In this document: in pieces, positions 7,578-15,885 of the stretch
Numbering within the stretch: the first letter of the stretch is position 1
Layout of the letters: every line of letters begins with the position of its first letter
Source: Plantactinospora sp. BC1
GTDB lineage: Bacteria > Actinomycetota > Actinomycetes > Mycobacteriales > Micromonosporaceae
Assembly (NCBI RefSeq): GCF_003030345.1
Contig: NZ_CP028158.1
Span: forward strand, 2,108,001 to 2,172,000
Length of the DNA: 64,000 nt
Direction of reading: 5' to 3'
Made by a program: the position numbers and the translations under genes
The notes under the pieces: model-generated
What the model saw: the letters and a program-made list of their open reading frames with translations, nothing else
The model's database searches: none
What the model was told of the DNA's origin: nothing

Positions 7578-9302
7578 ATGGCCAAGATTCCCTGCATGGA
7601 CGCCGTCGTCTCGGTGCTCGCCTCGGAGGGCGTGGACATCGCCTTCGGCTGCCCCGGTGCCGCGATCCTGCCGCTCTACGCGGCGCTGCGGCGCAGCGAC
7701 ATCCGGCACCTGATCGTCCGGCACGAGGAGGGCGCCACCCACATGGCCGACGGCTGGGCCCGGACCAACGGCCGGGTCGGCGTCGCGATCGGCACCTCCG
7801 GCCCGGCCGGTACCAACATGATCACCGGTCTCTACACCGCACAGGCGGACTCCATCCCGATGGTCTGCATCACCGGCCAGGCGCCGACCGCCAAGCTGCA
7901 CCAGGAGGCGTTCCAGGCGGTCGACATCGTCGAGATCGCCAAGCCGGTGACGAAGTGGGCGGTGCAGGTCAAGGAGGCGGCCCAGGCACCCTGGATCTTC
8001 CGGGAGGCGTTCCGGGTCGCCCGCTCCGGGCGCCCCGGTCCGGTACTGATCGACCTGCCGATCGACGTGGCACGGCAGGAGATCGAGTGGGACGCCTCGA
8101 TCGACGCCCCGCTGCCGGTGACCCGGGTCGAGCCCCACCTGCCCCGGGTGGAGCGGGCCCTGGACCTGCTGCTCGCCGCCGAGCGACCGCTGATCCTGGC
8201 CGGTGGCGGGGTGATCATCGGCGGGGCGAGCGACCTGCTCCGGGAGGTCGCCGAGACGCTGAACATCCCGGTCCAGGTCACCCTGATGGGCAAGGGCGCG
8301 ATCCCGGAGGACCACGACCTCTTCGCCGGGATGACCGGCATCCAGACCACCCAGCGGTGGGGCAACGCCTCCTTCCTGGAATCCGACCTGGTGCTGGCGC
8401 TCGGCGCCCGGTTCGGCGACCGGCACACCGGGGACCTGCCGACCTACCGGGGCGACCGGAAGTTCATCCACGTCGACATCGAACCGACCCAGCTCGGCAA
8501 GGTGTTCGGCCCGGACCTCGGGATCGTCTCGGACACCGGGGCGTTCCTCGCCGCGCTGCTCGACGCCGTACGGCGCCGGGGGGTGCGGCGGGACCGGGGC
8601 GAATGGGTCTCGACGGTCCGCAAGCTGCGCGAGACGCTGCGCCGCCGCGACGACTTCGATTCGGTACCGGTCAAGGCGCCCCGGGTCTTCAAGGAAATCA
8701 ACGAATTCTTCGGCCCGGACACCTACTTCGTCACGGCGATCGGTCTCTACCAGATCTGGTCCGGACAGTTCCAGCAGGTCTTCAAGCCCCGGCACTACCA
8801 GGTCTGCGGCCAGGCCGGCCCGCTGGGTTGGGAGATCCCGGCGGCGATCGGGGTGAAGTCCGCCCGGCCCGACGCCGAGGTGGTCGGGGTGGTCGGCGAC
8901 TATTCGTTCCAGTTCCTGGTCGAGGAGCTCGCGGTCGCCGCGCAGTACAACATCCCGTTCGTGTTGGTCATGCTGAACAACGAGTATCTCGGGCTGATCC
9001 GGCAGGCCGAGATCGGCTACGAGATGAACTACGAGGTGGACATCCACTACGACGAGTACGGCACGGACAACGTCAAAATCATGGAGGCGTACGGCTGCGC
9101 CGGCCGCCGGGTACTGCGGCCCGACGAGATCGCCGACGCCCTCGCCTGGGCCAGCAAGGAGGCCCGGCGGACCAGCCGTCCGGTGCTGGTCGAGGTGATG
9201 ATCGAGCGGGAGGCGAACACCGCGCACGGGCTCTCCATCGCCCAGGTCAACGAGTTCGAGCCGGTACCGGAGGTCGAGTACCGGGACGCGGTCTCGGGCT
9301 GA
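7578..9302 (+). CDS. gcl: Glyoxylate carboligase (tartronate-semialdehyde synthase), Glu-type active site
   Basis: A 574-residue thiamine-diphosphate enzyme condensing two glyoxylates to tartronate semialdehyde and CO2. It follows E. coli Gcl closely along its length: TSGPAGTNMITGLYTAQADSIP, QAVDIVEIAKPV, DLGIVSD, CGQAGPLGWEIPAA, and the ThDP motif GDYSFQFLVEELAV...LNN. One residue stands out: in E. coli Gcl Val51 (RHVEGA) replaces the usual ThDP-activating Glu, whereas this protein has Glu50 at that place (RHEEGA). A GGAGG precedes the start. Together with GlxR, Hyi and glycerate kinase it forms the glycerate pathway. An acetolactate-synthase-like activity is the alternative, but the overall match and neighbours favour Gcl. 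Confidence 0.85.
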   Translation: MAKIPCMDAVVSVLASEGVDIAFGCPGAAILPLYAALRRSDIRHLIVRHEEGATHMADGWARTNGRVGVAIGTSGPAGTNMITGLYTAQADSIPMVCITGQAPTAKLHQEAFQAVDIVEIAKPVTKWAVQVKEAAQAPWIFREAFRVARSGRPGPVLIDLPIDVARQEIEWDASIDAPLPVTRVEPHLPRVERALDLLLAAERPLILAGGGVIIGGASDLLREVAETLNIPVQVTLMGKGAIPEDHDLFAGMTGIQTTQRWGNASFLESDLVLALGARFGDRHTGDLPTYRGDRKFIHVDIEPTQLGKVFGPDLGIVSDTGAFLAALLDAVRRRGVRRDRGEWVSTVRKLRETLRRRDDFDSVPVKAPRVFKEINEFFGPDTYFVTAIGLYQIWSGQFQQVFKPRHYQVCGQAGPLGWEIPAAIGVKSARPDAEVVGVVGDYSFQFLVEELAVAAQYNIPFVLVMLNNEYLGLIRQAEIGYEMNYEVDIHYDEYGTDNVKIMEAYGCAGRRVLRPDEIADALAWASKEARRTSRPVLVEVMIEREANTAHGLSIAQVNEFEPVPEVEYRDAVSG

Positions 9303-9458
9303 GCCGGCCCGGTGGCCCCCGGGTTCGGGGCCCGTGGCGGAGCGAGCGCGTCCCGGCCTGCGGTCGGGGCGCGCTTGTCGTCAGGACGGCCGTCGCCGAG
9401 GCACCAAATGGAATCGTTCCCGATCAATGCTCCTTGCCGACCGAAAAGTGCATCTGGA

Positions 9459-9473
9459 CTACTGTATGCTATA
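9459..9473 (+). promoter_or_regulatory. Oxalate-island operator, copy 3 (upstream of gntR)
   Basis: Core CTACTGTATGCTA; reverse complement AGCATACAGTAGTCC. It lies about 55 bp upstream of the GntR start, which is the expected position for autoregulation. Confidence 0.65.
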
Positions 9474-9525
9474 ACCCACAATGGGGCGCCAGCGCCCGAC
9501 CGATTCTCGCAGCCGGAGGTAGTCC

Positions 9526-10287
9526 ATGACCGAATGGGGCGGCTCGGCCTCACCCGCCGGCGGCAGTGGTGGTCGACGACGGCTCGCCTCGGCCCGTCGC
9601 GAGCCACGGGCCGTCCGGCAGCCCCTGGAGCGGCCCGCGCCGCTGCGCCAGGCGGTCTACGACGTCATCGCCGAGATGATCATCAACCGTGAGCTGCGCC
9701 CCGGCGAGCACCTGGTCGAGAACGAACTCGCGGCCCAGCTCGGCGTCAGCCGGCAACCGGTCCGGGAGGCGCTGCAACGGTTGCAGAGCGAGGGATGGGT
9801 GGACCTGCGCCCGGCGCTCGGCGCGTTCGTGCACGTGCCGACCGAGGAGGAGGCCGACCAGCTCCTCGCCACCCGTACCCTGCTGGAGTCCGAGTCGGCC
9901 CGGCTGGCGGCCCGACAGGCAACGCCGGAGCAGATCGAGCGGCTGCGCGAGTTGCAGGCCGCCGGGGAGAAGGCGTTGCAGGACGACGACCAGGTGGAGC
10001 TGGTCGACGCGAACGCGGCCCTGCACGCGTACGTGGTGGAGATGTCCGGCAACAAGGTCCTCGCCGAGCTGATCGCGATGGTCGACCGGCGGGTGCGGTG
10101 GTATTACTCCCCGATCGCCCGCTCCCGGGGCCGGGAGGCCTGGGACGAGCACGCCGAGTTGATCGAGGTGATCGCCAGCCGCAACGGCCGACGGGCCGGC
10201 GAGCTGATGCGCAAGCACACCGAGCGCACCCGGGAGAGCTACCACCAGCGCCGCAAGGAGGCCGCCGAACGGGAAGCGCTGGGCTGA
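9526..10287 (+). CDS. GntR-family regulator, FCD subfamily (candidate oxalate regulon regulator)
   Basis: A 253-residue regulator. After a ~35-residue basic tail comes a winged helix (about 39-102) with the GntR signature LRPGEHLVENELAAQLGVSRQPVREALQRLQSEGWV. The C-terminal helical FCD domain (about 115-245) carries the acidic/His metal or ligand residues of the group (HAYVVEMSGN, HAELIEVI, KHTER). FadR/FCD regulators usually bind small carboxylates, so oxalate, glyoxylate or an oxalyl-CoA-related ligand is plausible. It is the only GntR protein in the window, and the palindrome before its own gene recurs before seven other island promoters. Whether it represses or activates cannot be told. 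GGAGG lies 6-7 nt before ATG. Confidence 0.88.
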   Translation: MTEWGGSASPAGGSGGRRRLASARREPRAVRQPLERPAPLRQAVYDVIAEMIINRELRPGEHLVENELAAQLGVSRQPVREALQRLQSEGWVDLRPALGAFVHVPTEEEADQLLATRTLLESESARLAARQATPEQIERLRELQAAGEKALQDDDQVELVDANAALHAYVVEMSGNKVLAELIAMVDRRVRWYYSPIARSRGREAWDEHAELIEVIASRNGRRAGELMRKHTERTRESYHQRRKEAAEREALG

Positions 10288-10317
10288 CCCGCTCCCCCGC
10301 TCCCCCCGCACCGTCAC

Positions 10318-10354
10318 GCCGCACGTCCCGTCGACTCCCGACGGGACGTGCGGC
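10318..10354. terminator. Bidirectional terminator between gntR and aldehyde dehydrogenase
   Basis: Perfect 16-bp stem: GCCGCACGTCCCGTCG at 10318-10333 pairs with 10339-10354 across a 5-nt loop (ACTCC). It sits between the convergent gntR and aldehyde dehydrogenase genes, so it can serve both. Confidence 0.82.
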
Positions 10355-10413
10355 GTTGGTTCACGGTGCCCGGTGCGTACGCGTACGGGTCTCCGAGTCC
10401 GGCCCGCATCCCC

Positions 10414-11775
10414 TCACAGCCGGATGGATTTCTTGTTCATGAACTCCTCGATGCCGGCCGCGCCGAGTTCCCGACCCATCCCGGAGCGCTTGATCCCGCC
10501 GAACGGCAGGTCGGCCTGCGACCCACCGGCGCTGTTCAGATACACCATGCCGGACTCGATCTGGCCGGCAACCCGGCGCAACCGCTCGGGATCCGTGCCC
10601 CAGACGCTGGCGCCGAGCCCGAACGGCGAGTCGTTCGCGATCGCGACCGCCTCCTCCTCGGTCTCCGCCCGGAAGACCAGCACCACCGGACCGAAGATCT
10701 CCTCGTAGTAGGCGTCCATCTCGCGGGTCACGTCGGTGAGCACGGTGGCTTCGAGATAGGCGCCGGGCCGGTCGAGCCGACGTCCACCGGTACGCAGCGT
10801 CGCCCCCTGCCGGACGGCCTTCTCCACCTGACCGGCCACCTCGTCGGCGGCGGCGACCGAGGCCAGCGGCGGCAGCTTCGTCGCGGGATCACCGGGGTCG
10901 CCCGGTACGAAGGTCTCGGCCACGTGCGCGGTCAGCCGCTCGACGAACTCCTCGTAGATGTCGGCGAGCACGATCATCCGCTTCGGCGAGTTGCACGACT
11001 GGCCGCAGTTGCGCATCCGGGCGGTCGCGGTGGCCCGCACCGTCTGCTCCATGTCGTCGGTGTCCAGCAGGATCAGCGGGTCGGAGCCGCCCAGCTCCAG
11101 GACGACCCGCTTCAGGTTCTTTCCGGCCTCGGCCGCGACCGAGATGCCCGCCCGCTCGCTGCCGGTCAGCGAGACCCCCTGGATGCGGGGGTCCGCGAGT
11201 ATCCGGGGGACCTGCGAGCTGGACGCGAAGATGTTCACGTACACGTCCTCGGGCACTCCGGCGTCGTGCAGGATCCGCTCGATCGCGACTGCCGACCGGG
11301 GGCAGATCGAGGCGTGCTTCAGCAGGATCGTGTTGCCGAGGACCAGGTTCGGCGCCGCGAACCTGGCGATCTGATAGCAGGGGAAGTTCCACGGCATGAC
11401 GCCGAGCAGCGGCCCGATCGGGTTCTTGGTGATGACTGCCCTGCCGCCCCTGATCTCCAGCGGCTCGTCGGCCAGCAGCGCGGGACCGTTGTCGGCGTAG
11501 TACCGGAAGATGTCGACGACGACGCCGATCTCACCGCGCCCCTCGTTGATCCGCTTGCCCATCTCCAGCGTCATCGTCTCCGCCAGCTCGTCGGCGCGCT
11601 CGGCGAACAGGTCCGCCGCCCGGGACACGATGCCGGCCCGCTCGGCGACCGGCCGACGCCGCCACGACTGGTACCCGTGGTGGACGCGCTCGATCGCCGC
11701 ACGGACCTCCGCCTCGGTCGCGTTCTCGATCTTCTCGATCAGTTCACCCGTCGCCGGGTCGGTAACTGTGTACAT
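10414..11775 (-). CDS. NAD(P)-dependent aldehyde dehydrogenase (succinate-semialdehyde dehydrogenase type)
   Basis: A 453-residue aldehyde dehydrogenase. The catalytic Cys261 lies in NCGQSCNSPKR and the general base Glu227 in VLELGGSDPL; MPWNFPCYQIAR and EIFGPV are the family's other landmarks. Length and the NEGRGEI/ITKNPIGPLLGV segments resemble the Sad/YneI succinate-semialdehyde dehydrogenase branch. No island operator is obvious upstream, but the gene sits between gntR and oxc. It might oxidise succinate semialdehyde, glycolaldehyde, glyoxal or tartronate semialdehyde, or act on glyoxylate; the sequence does not decide. GGAGG lies 11 nt before ATG. Confidence 0.88.
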   Translation of the reverse strand: MYTVTDPATGELIEKIENATEAEVRAAIERVHHGYQSWRRRPVAERAGIVSRAADLFAERADELAETMTLEMGKRINEGRGEIGVVVDIFRYYADNGPALLADEPLEIRGGRAVITKNPIGPLLGVMPWNFPCYQIARFAAPNLVLGNTILLKHASICPRSAVAIERILHDAGVPEDVYVNIFASSSQVPRILADPRIQGVSLTGSERAGISVAAEAGKNLKRVVLELGGSDPLILLDTDDMEQTVRATATARMRNCGQSCNSPKRMIVLADIYEEFVERLTAHVAETFVPGDPGDPATKLPPLASVAAADEVAGQVEKAVRQGATLRTGGRRLDRPGAYLEATVLTDVTREMDAYYEEIFGPVVLVFRAETEEEAVAIANDSPFGLGASVWGTDPERLRRVAGQIESGMVYLNSAGGSQADLPFGGIKRSGMGRELGAAGIEEFMNKKSIRL

Positions 11776-12237
11776 GGGGATCCACGCCTCCGTTCTCTAC
11801 CAGCGCTGTGCCGGGACACTCTGTGATTACGCCTGCGTGCTGTGCACAGGCTTGCCGGATGCGAGGCTCCTCGCCGGTCGCGGGGAACGCCCCGGACGGC
11901 CGGGATCCGGTCGACGGCGGCGGGCAGCGCCACGGCAGTCGTACCCGGATCGGTCCGGTGGCGGCGACCCGTGAGCCGCCCCGGCGGATCCGCACGGGCG
12001 GTCGGCCTCCGGGGCGGCAGCTCGCCGGGCGGCCCGACCACGATGCGGGACGCCCCGCCCACCACGGCGAGTACGCGATCGCGCGTCGCCGGGGCGCCCA
12101 CCCACGCCGCGGGTTCGTCGGAGCGGTGGCTGGTGTCGTTGTCGTTGCTCAGAACGCGTGAGCCGGCCGAGTCGTCCGGGCGGGACGTTCGACGCCCTCC
12201 CCGCCGGCCCGGCCGGTACGGTGCCGCCCGGCCATCG
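11776..12237. other. Intergenic region, no gene recognised
   Basis: Nearly 500 bp between oxc and the aldehyde dehydrogenase, both on the minus strand. Frames on either strand give low-complexity Arg/Pro/Gly-rich products with no domain and no usable ribosome binding site. The oxc terminator borders it, so the dehydrogenase probably has its own promoter here; I could not define it. Confidence 0.55.
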
Positions 12238-12261
12238 CCCCCGCACCGTGCGGTGCGGGGG
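12238..12261 (-). terminator. Terminator hairpin after oxc
   Basis: CCCCCGCACCG at 12238-12248 and CGGTGCGGGGG at 12251-12261 are perfectly complementary (11 bp). It starts 12 bp beyond the oxc stop in the direction of transcription. Confidence 0.8.
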
Positions 12262-12273
12262 TGACGCTCGTGC

Positions 12274-14007
12274 TCACCGCTGTACCGTGATGCCCTTCGG
12301 GTTGAGGTGCGCGATGTTGCCGCTCTCGGTTCCGTCGGTGGGGTCGATGACGCAGTCGATGAGCGCGGGCTTGCCCAGGGCCAGGGCCTCGCGCAGGGCG
12401 GCGGTGACCTCCGCCGGTGTCGTCGCCCGGTAGCCCTTCCCGCCGAACGCGGCGATCATGAGGTCGTGCCGGGCCCGCAGGGCGGTCGGTGCCGGATCCT
12501 CGGAGGTCGACCCCTCGTCGCCACGGTAGACCCCGCTGTTGTTCAGCACGATCGTGACCACGGGCAGCCCGTAGCGGCAGATCGTCTCCAGCTCCATGCC
12601 GCTGAACCCGAACGCGCTGTCGCCCTCGATGGCGACGACCGGGTCTCCGCTCTCGACCGCGGCGGCGATCGCGTACCCCATGCCGATGCCCATCACGCCC
12701 CAGGTGCCGCTGTCCAGCCGGTGTCGCGGCACCTGCATGCCGATCGTGTTGCGGGCCAGGTCGAGCGCGTTCGCGCCCTCGTTGACGACGTACGTCTGCG
12801 GGTTCTCCCGCAGGACGTCGCGGATGGCCTGCAGGGCGCCGAGGAACTTCATCGGGTGTGCCGTCTCGGCGGCCTTGAGGCGCTTGGCCATCTTGCCGAC
12901 GTTCTCCGCGGAGCGGGCCGAAAGCTCGTCCCGCCACTGGGTCGGTACGGCGATCTGGCCCGGCTTGGTCCGGTCGATCAGGGCCTGCAGCACCGAGCCG
13001 ACGTCACCGACGAGCGGCGCCGCGATCGGCTGGTTGCTGTCCAGCTCGGTGCTGGCGATGTCGACCTGGATGAACTTGGCGTCGGGGTTCCACTGCGGTG
13101 CGTCGCCGTGCCCGAGCAGCCAGTTCAGGCGCGCACCGACCAGCAGCACGACGTCGGCCCGGCGTAGCGCCAGCGACCTGGTGCTGGCCACCGACTGTGG
13201 GTGGTCGTCGGGCAGCAGGCCCTTCGCCATCGACATGGGCAGGTAGGGCACGCCGGTCAGCTCGACGAACTGGCGGATCTCCTCGTCCGCCTGCGCGTAC
13301 GCCGCGCCCTTGCCGAGCACGACGAGCGGCCGTTCGGCGCCCGCGAGCAGTTCGATCGCGCGGTCCAGGGCGGCGGGTTCGGGCATCTGCCGCGGTGCCG
13401 GGTCGACGACCCGCCACAGCGACGCGGCGCCCAGATCGGCATCGATGACCTCGCCGAGGACCGCGGCCGGGATGTCGAGGTAGACCCCGCCCGGTCGGCC
13501 GGAGACGGCGGTGCGGATCGCCCGGGCCACGCCTCGGCCGATGTCCTCGGCCCGGTGCACCCGGTAGGCCGCCTTGGCAAACTGTCGGGCCGCCGCGAGC
13601 TGGTCCATCTCCTCGTAGTCGCCCCGTTGCAGGTCGACGAGGTGCCGCTCGCTGGAGCCGGAGATCTGCACCATCGGGAAGCAGTTCACGGTGGCGTTGG
13701 CCAGCGCCACCAGCCCGTTGAGGAAGCCCGGAGCGGAGACCGTCAGGCAGATTCCCGGCTTCTTCGTCAGGAACCCGGCCGCCGCCGCGGCGTGCCCGGC
13801 AGCGCTCTCGTGCCGGAAGCCGATGAAACGGATGCCGGACGCCTGCGCCAGGCGGGCCAGGTCGGTGATCGGGATGCCGACGACGCCGTAGATGGCGTCG
13901 ACCTCGTTGAGCTTGAGCGCGTCGACGACCAGATGGATCCCGTCGGTGAGTTTCTTCGCACTTACCAGGCCGCCGGCTTCTGACTCCCGAAGGGAAGCGA
14001 TGGTCAT
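12274..14007 (-). CDS. oxc: Oxalyl-CoA decarboxylase
   Basis: A 577-residue thiamine-diphosphate enzyme converting oxalyl-CoA to formyl-CoA and CO2. Glu67 (GFRHESAAGH) is the ThDP-activating Glu. The segment GSSERHLVDLQRGDYEEMDQ carries Tyr131-Glu132, equivalent to Tyr120-Glu121 of the Oxalobacter formigenes enzyme. The cofactor motif is GDSAFGFSGMELETICRYGLP...LNN and the C-terminus carries the family's NLNPK-like end. GGAGG is 9 nt before ATG. The promoter contains operator copy 4 inside a block duplicated in front of frc. Frc supplies its substrate; formyl-CoA returns to Frc as CoA donor. A downstream hairpin suggests a monocistronic transcript. Assignment is secure. Confidence 0.95.
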   Translation of the reverse strand: MTIASLRESEAGGLVSAKKLTDGIHLVVDALKLNEVDAIYGVVGIPITDLARLAQASGIRFIGFRHESAAGHAAAAAGFLTKKPGICLTVSAPGFLNGLVALANATVNCFPMVQISGSSERHLVDLQRGDYEEMDQLAAARQFAKAAYRVHRAEDIGRGVARAIRTAVSGRPGGVYLDIPAAVLGEVIDADLGAASLWRVVDPAPRQMPEPAALDRAIELLAGAERPLVVLGKGAAYAQADEEIRQFVELTGVPYLPMSMAKGLLPDDHPQSVASTRSLALRRADVVLLVGARLNWLLGHGDAPQWNPDAKFIQVDIASTELDSNQPIAAPLVGDVGSVLQALIDRTKPGQIAVPTQWRDELSARSAENVGKMAKRLKAAETAHPMKFLGALQAIRDVLRENPQTYVVNEGANALDLARNTIGMQVPRHRLDSGTWGVMGIGMGYAIAAAVESGDPVVAIEGDSAFGFSGMELETICRYGLPVVTIVLNNSGVYRGDEGSTSEDPAPTALRARHDLMIAAFGGKGYRATTPAEVTAALREALALGKPALIDCVIDPTDGTESGNIAHLNPKGITVQR

Positions 14008-14074
14008 GATCAGGGTCCTCCATCATCGTCGTGCGCACGGGAAGCGACGTCCTTCCCCTCGCCGTCCCTAGAAG

Positions 14075-14152
14075 TGCATACCGTATGGGGTAGGCAATAA
14101 TCGTGGACCATGTGACAGCGGGGTGTCTAGGGGGTGGCAGAGACGTTTTCCG
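14075..14152 (-). repeat. Duplicated promoter block, oxc copy
   Basis: This 78-bp stretch recurs at 21846-21921 upstream of frc with only a handful of substitutions and two 1-bp gaps. It holds the operator CATACCGTATG at its gene-proximal end and a shared ACAGCGGGGTGTCTAGGGGG segment further upstream. Conservation across non-coding DNA implies a recent duplication or strong selection on a shared regulatory unit. Confidence 0.9.
14077..14087 (-). promoter_or_regulatory. Oxalate-island operator, copy 4 (upstream of oxc)
   Basis: CATACCGTATG, a perfect palindrome around a central base; wider form TGCATACCGTATGGG. It lies 70 bp upstream of the oxc ATG. Confidence 0.8.
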
Positions 14153-14642
14153 GGCAGGCCGGCCCGTACCGGCGCCGAGCTGGCGGTCGCGGGACCGGGC
14201 GGCGACGCGGTGGCTTTGGTCACTGGATCGGTTTTTTGTATACCGAAGGCGGTATCCTGGAACCGTCGAACAAGGACCTGTCGCCGGACAGGACGAGCAC
14301 GAGGACGAGGGTTTGTGGTGACGCAGGACCGGGTAGCTCCACAGAGGAGAGGCCGGCGTACCGTTCACACCACCGACCGGGCCGCCAGGCTGCGGCCCCG
14401 CACGGCCGCCGCGGGCGACCCCCGCCGGTCATCGATCCGGCGACAGACATAGATCCGGCCGCCACGCGACGAGGCGTGACGGCGAAGATCCGGCGACCCG
14501 GGGTGTGCCCGGGCCCCACCAGGCACACCCGGGTGTCCTGCCGGACCACCGTCCCGGACGGTCTCACGCCGCCCGGTCCGGTGCGCACGGTCCCGGGAAG
14601 CGTCGTTTCCCGGGAAGACCGACAAGCAGGAGTGATGCTGTC
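14153..14642. other. Intergenic region with one inverted repeat
   Basis: Divergent space between the oxc promoter block and a small plus-strand gene. The only structure seen is a perfect inverted repeat ATACCG-AAGG-CGGTAT at 14240-14255. Frames in the region are Arg/Gly/Pro-rich, without domains, and are not reported as genes. Confidence 0.5.
14240..14255 (+). promoter_or_regulatory. Perfect inverted repeat ATACCG-N4-CGGTAT
   Basis: The half-site ATACCG is shared with the oxalate operator, but here the halves are separated by four bases and the arms are inverted outward. It might bind a different regulator or be a variant site. It is 390 bp from the next plus-strand start, so a role is unproven. 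Confidence 0.4.
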
Positions 14643-14852
14643 ATGACCACCTGGCGAACGTTCGCACGTTCCCTGACCCGACTCTCCGACCGGCTGGCCC
14701 TGCCGACCGGATTCCCGGCTGACGGCCGCTCCCTCGGGCTCGGCCTGGCGGCCGCGCTGGAGAACCAGCGTCGGGCCGCCCGGCCGAGCGACGAGGAGAT
14801 CGAGCGCTTCCTCCGTGGCTCCGCCTCGGACGAAGACCTGATCAAGGTCTGA
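14643..14852 (+). CDS. Small hypothetical protein (69 aa)
   Basis: ATG at 14643 with AGGAG 10 nt upstream. The product is amphipathic: a basic N-terminal helix (TTWRTFARSLTRLSDRLALP), a GLAAALENQRR segment and an acidic C-terminus (SDEEIERFLRGSASDEDLIKV). I do not recognise a family. It has no signal peptide or membrane segment. It points toward the convergent terC gene, 7 bp away. The coding call rests on the ribosome binding site and a protein-like composition, not on homology. Confidence 0.5.
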   Translation: MTTWRTFARSLTRLSDRLALPTGFPADGRSLGLGLAAALENQRRAARPSDEEIERFLRGSASDEDLIKV

Positions 14853-14859
14853 CGACCGG

Positions 14860-15885
14860 TCAGACCGCGTCCCGGTCCGCCGTCACGGTGTCGCGGGTAG
14901 CGGGGGTTTCGGCCCCCGCTCCCTCCGTGGCGGCGGACTGTCGTTCCGCCCCGTCCCGCCGGGACTTCGCCAGGCTCGCCACGGTGGTGACCAGCAGCGT
15001 GCCGACGATGACCCCGAGCGAGACGGCGATCGGCACCGACGGCGCCCAGGAGACCCCGTCGTGGTGCGCCGCCTCCAGCACGAGCTTGACGCCGATGAAG
15101 GCCAGGATGAACGCCAGGCCCTTGCTGAGGTACACCAGCCGGTCGAGCAGGCCACCGAGCAGGAAGTAGAGCTGCCGCAGGCCCATCAGCGCGAACGTGT
15201 TCGCGGTGAAGACCAGGTACGGCTCCTGGGTCAGTCCGAAGATCGCCGGAATCGAGTCGAGCGCGAACAGCAGGTCGGTGGTACCGATGGCGATCATGAC
15301 GATCAGCATCGGAGTCACCATCGTCCGACCGTTCAGCCGGACGAAGACCGACGCACCCCGGTACGACTCCGTGGTCGGCAGGATCCGCTTCGCCGTACGG
15401 AGGGCGACGTTCTCGGAGAACTCGTCCTCCTGCTGCGGAGCGACCAGCTTGACCGCGGTGTAGATCAGGAACGCGCCGAAGAGGTAGAAGAGCCAGTCGA
15501 ACCGGGCGACCGCCTGCGCGCCCGCCGCGATGAAGATGCCCCGCATCAGCAGCGCCAGCACGATGCCGATCAGCAGCACCTTCTGCCGATACTGGACCGG
15601 CACCGCGAACCGGCTCATGATGATGATGAAGACGAAGAGGTTGTCGACACTGAGCGAGTACTCGGTGAGCCAGCCGGCGAAGAACTGTCCTCCGTAGCTG
15701 ACCCCCGCCGTCCCCATCACCGCGAACCCGAAGGCGATGGCGGCCAGCACGTAGAAGCTCACCCAGGCGACGCACTCCCGGAAGGCCGGCTCGCGCGGGT
15801 TGCGGGCGACCAGGTAGAAGTCGAAGGCGATCATCACCAGGAAGCCGACGATCGTCACGGCCCATACCCAGACCGGCAGGTTCAT
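14860..15885 (-). CDS. TerC-family integral membrane protein
   Basis: A 341-residue membrane protein with about nine helices. The TerC landmarks are WLTEYSLSVDNLFVFIII and TTDLLFALDSIPAIFG, whose Asp residues line the presumed metal site, plus LRQLYFLLGGLLDRL. The C-terminus is a hydrophilic Ala/Glu/Arg tail. TerC proteins include tellurite-resistance components and, in Bacillus and E. coli relatives, manganese exporters. Its start overlaps the preceding gene's stop (ATGA), placing it last in a run from frc through the acyl-CoA ligase and Nramp-like gene. A role in handling metal released from metal oxalates is a reasonable guess only. Confidence 0.88.
   Translation of the reverse strand: MNLPVWVWAVTIVGFLVMIAFDFYLVARNPREPAFRECVAWVSFYVLAAIAFGFAVMGTAGVSYGGQFFAGWLTEYSLSVDNLFVFIIIMSRFAVPVQYRQKVLLIGIVLALLMRGIFIAAGAQAVARFDWLFYLFGAFLIYTAVKLVAPQQEDEFSENVALRTAKRILPTTESYRGASVFVRLNGRTMVTPMLIVMIAIGTTDLLFALDSIPAIFGLTQEPYLVFTANTFALMGLRQLYFLLGGLLDRLVYLSKGLAFILAFIGVKLVLEAAHHDGVSWAPSVPIAVSLGVIVGTLLVTTVASLAKSRRDGAERQSAATEGAGAETPATRDTVTADRDAV

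Noticed and set aside
11808-12264. Several overlapping frames of 110-140 residues between oxc and the aldehyde dehydrogenase
   Set aside because: Arg/Pro/Gly-rich, no domain, no ribosome binding site; typical high-GC shadow frames.
14103-14646. Frames on the plus strand that run into the 69-aa gene (for example 14134-14646)
   Set aside because: Part overlaps the duplicated promoter block, composition is low complexity, and a good ribosome binding site exists only for ATG 14643.
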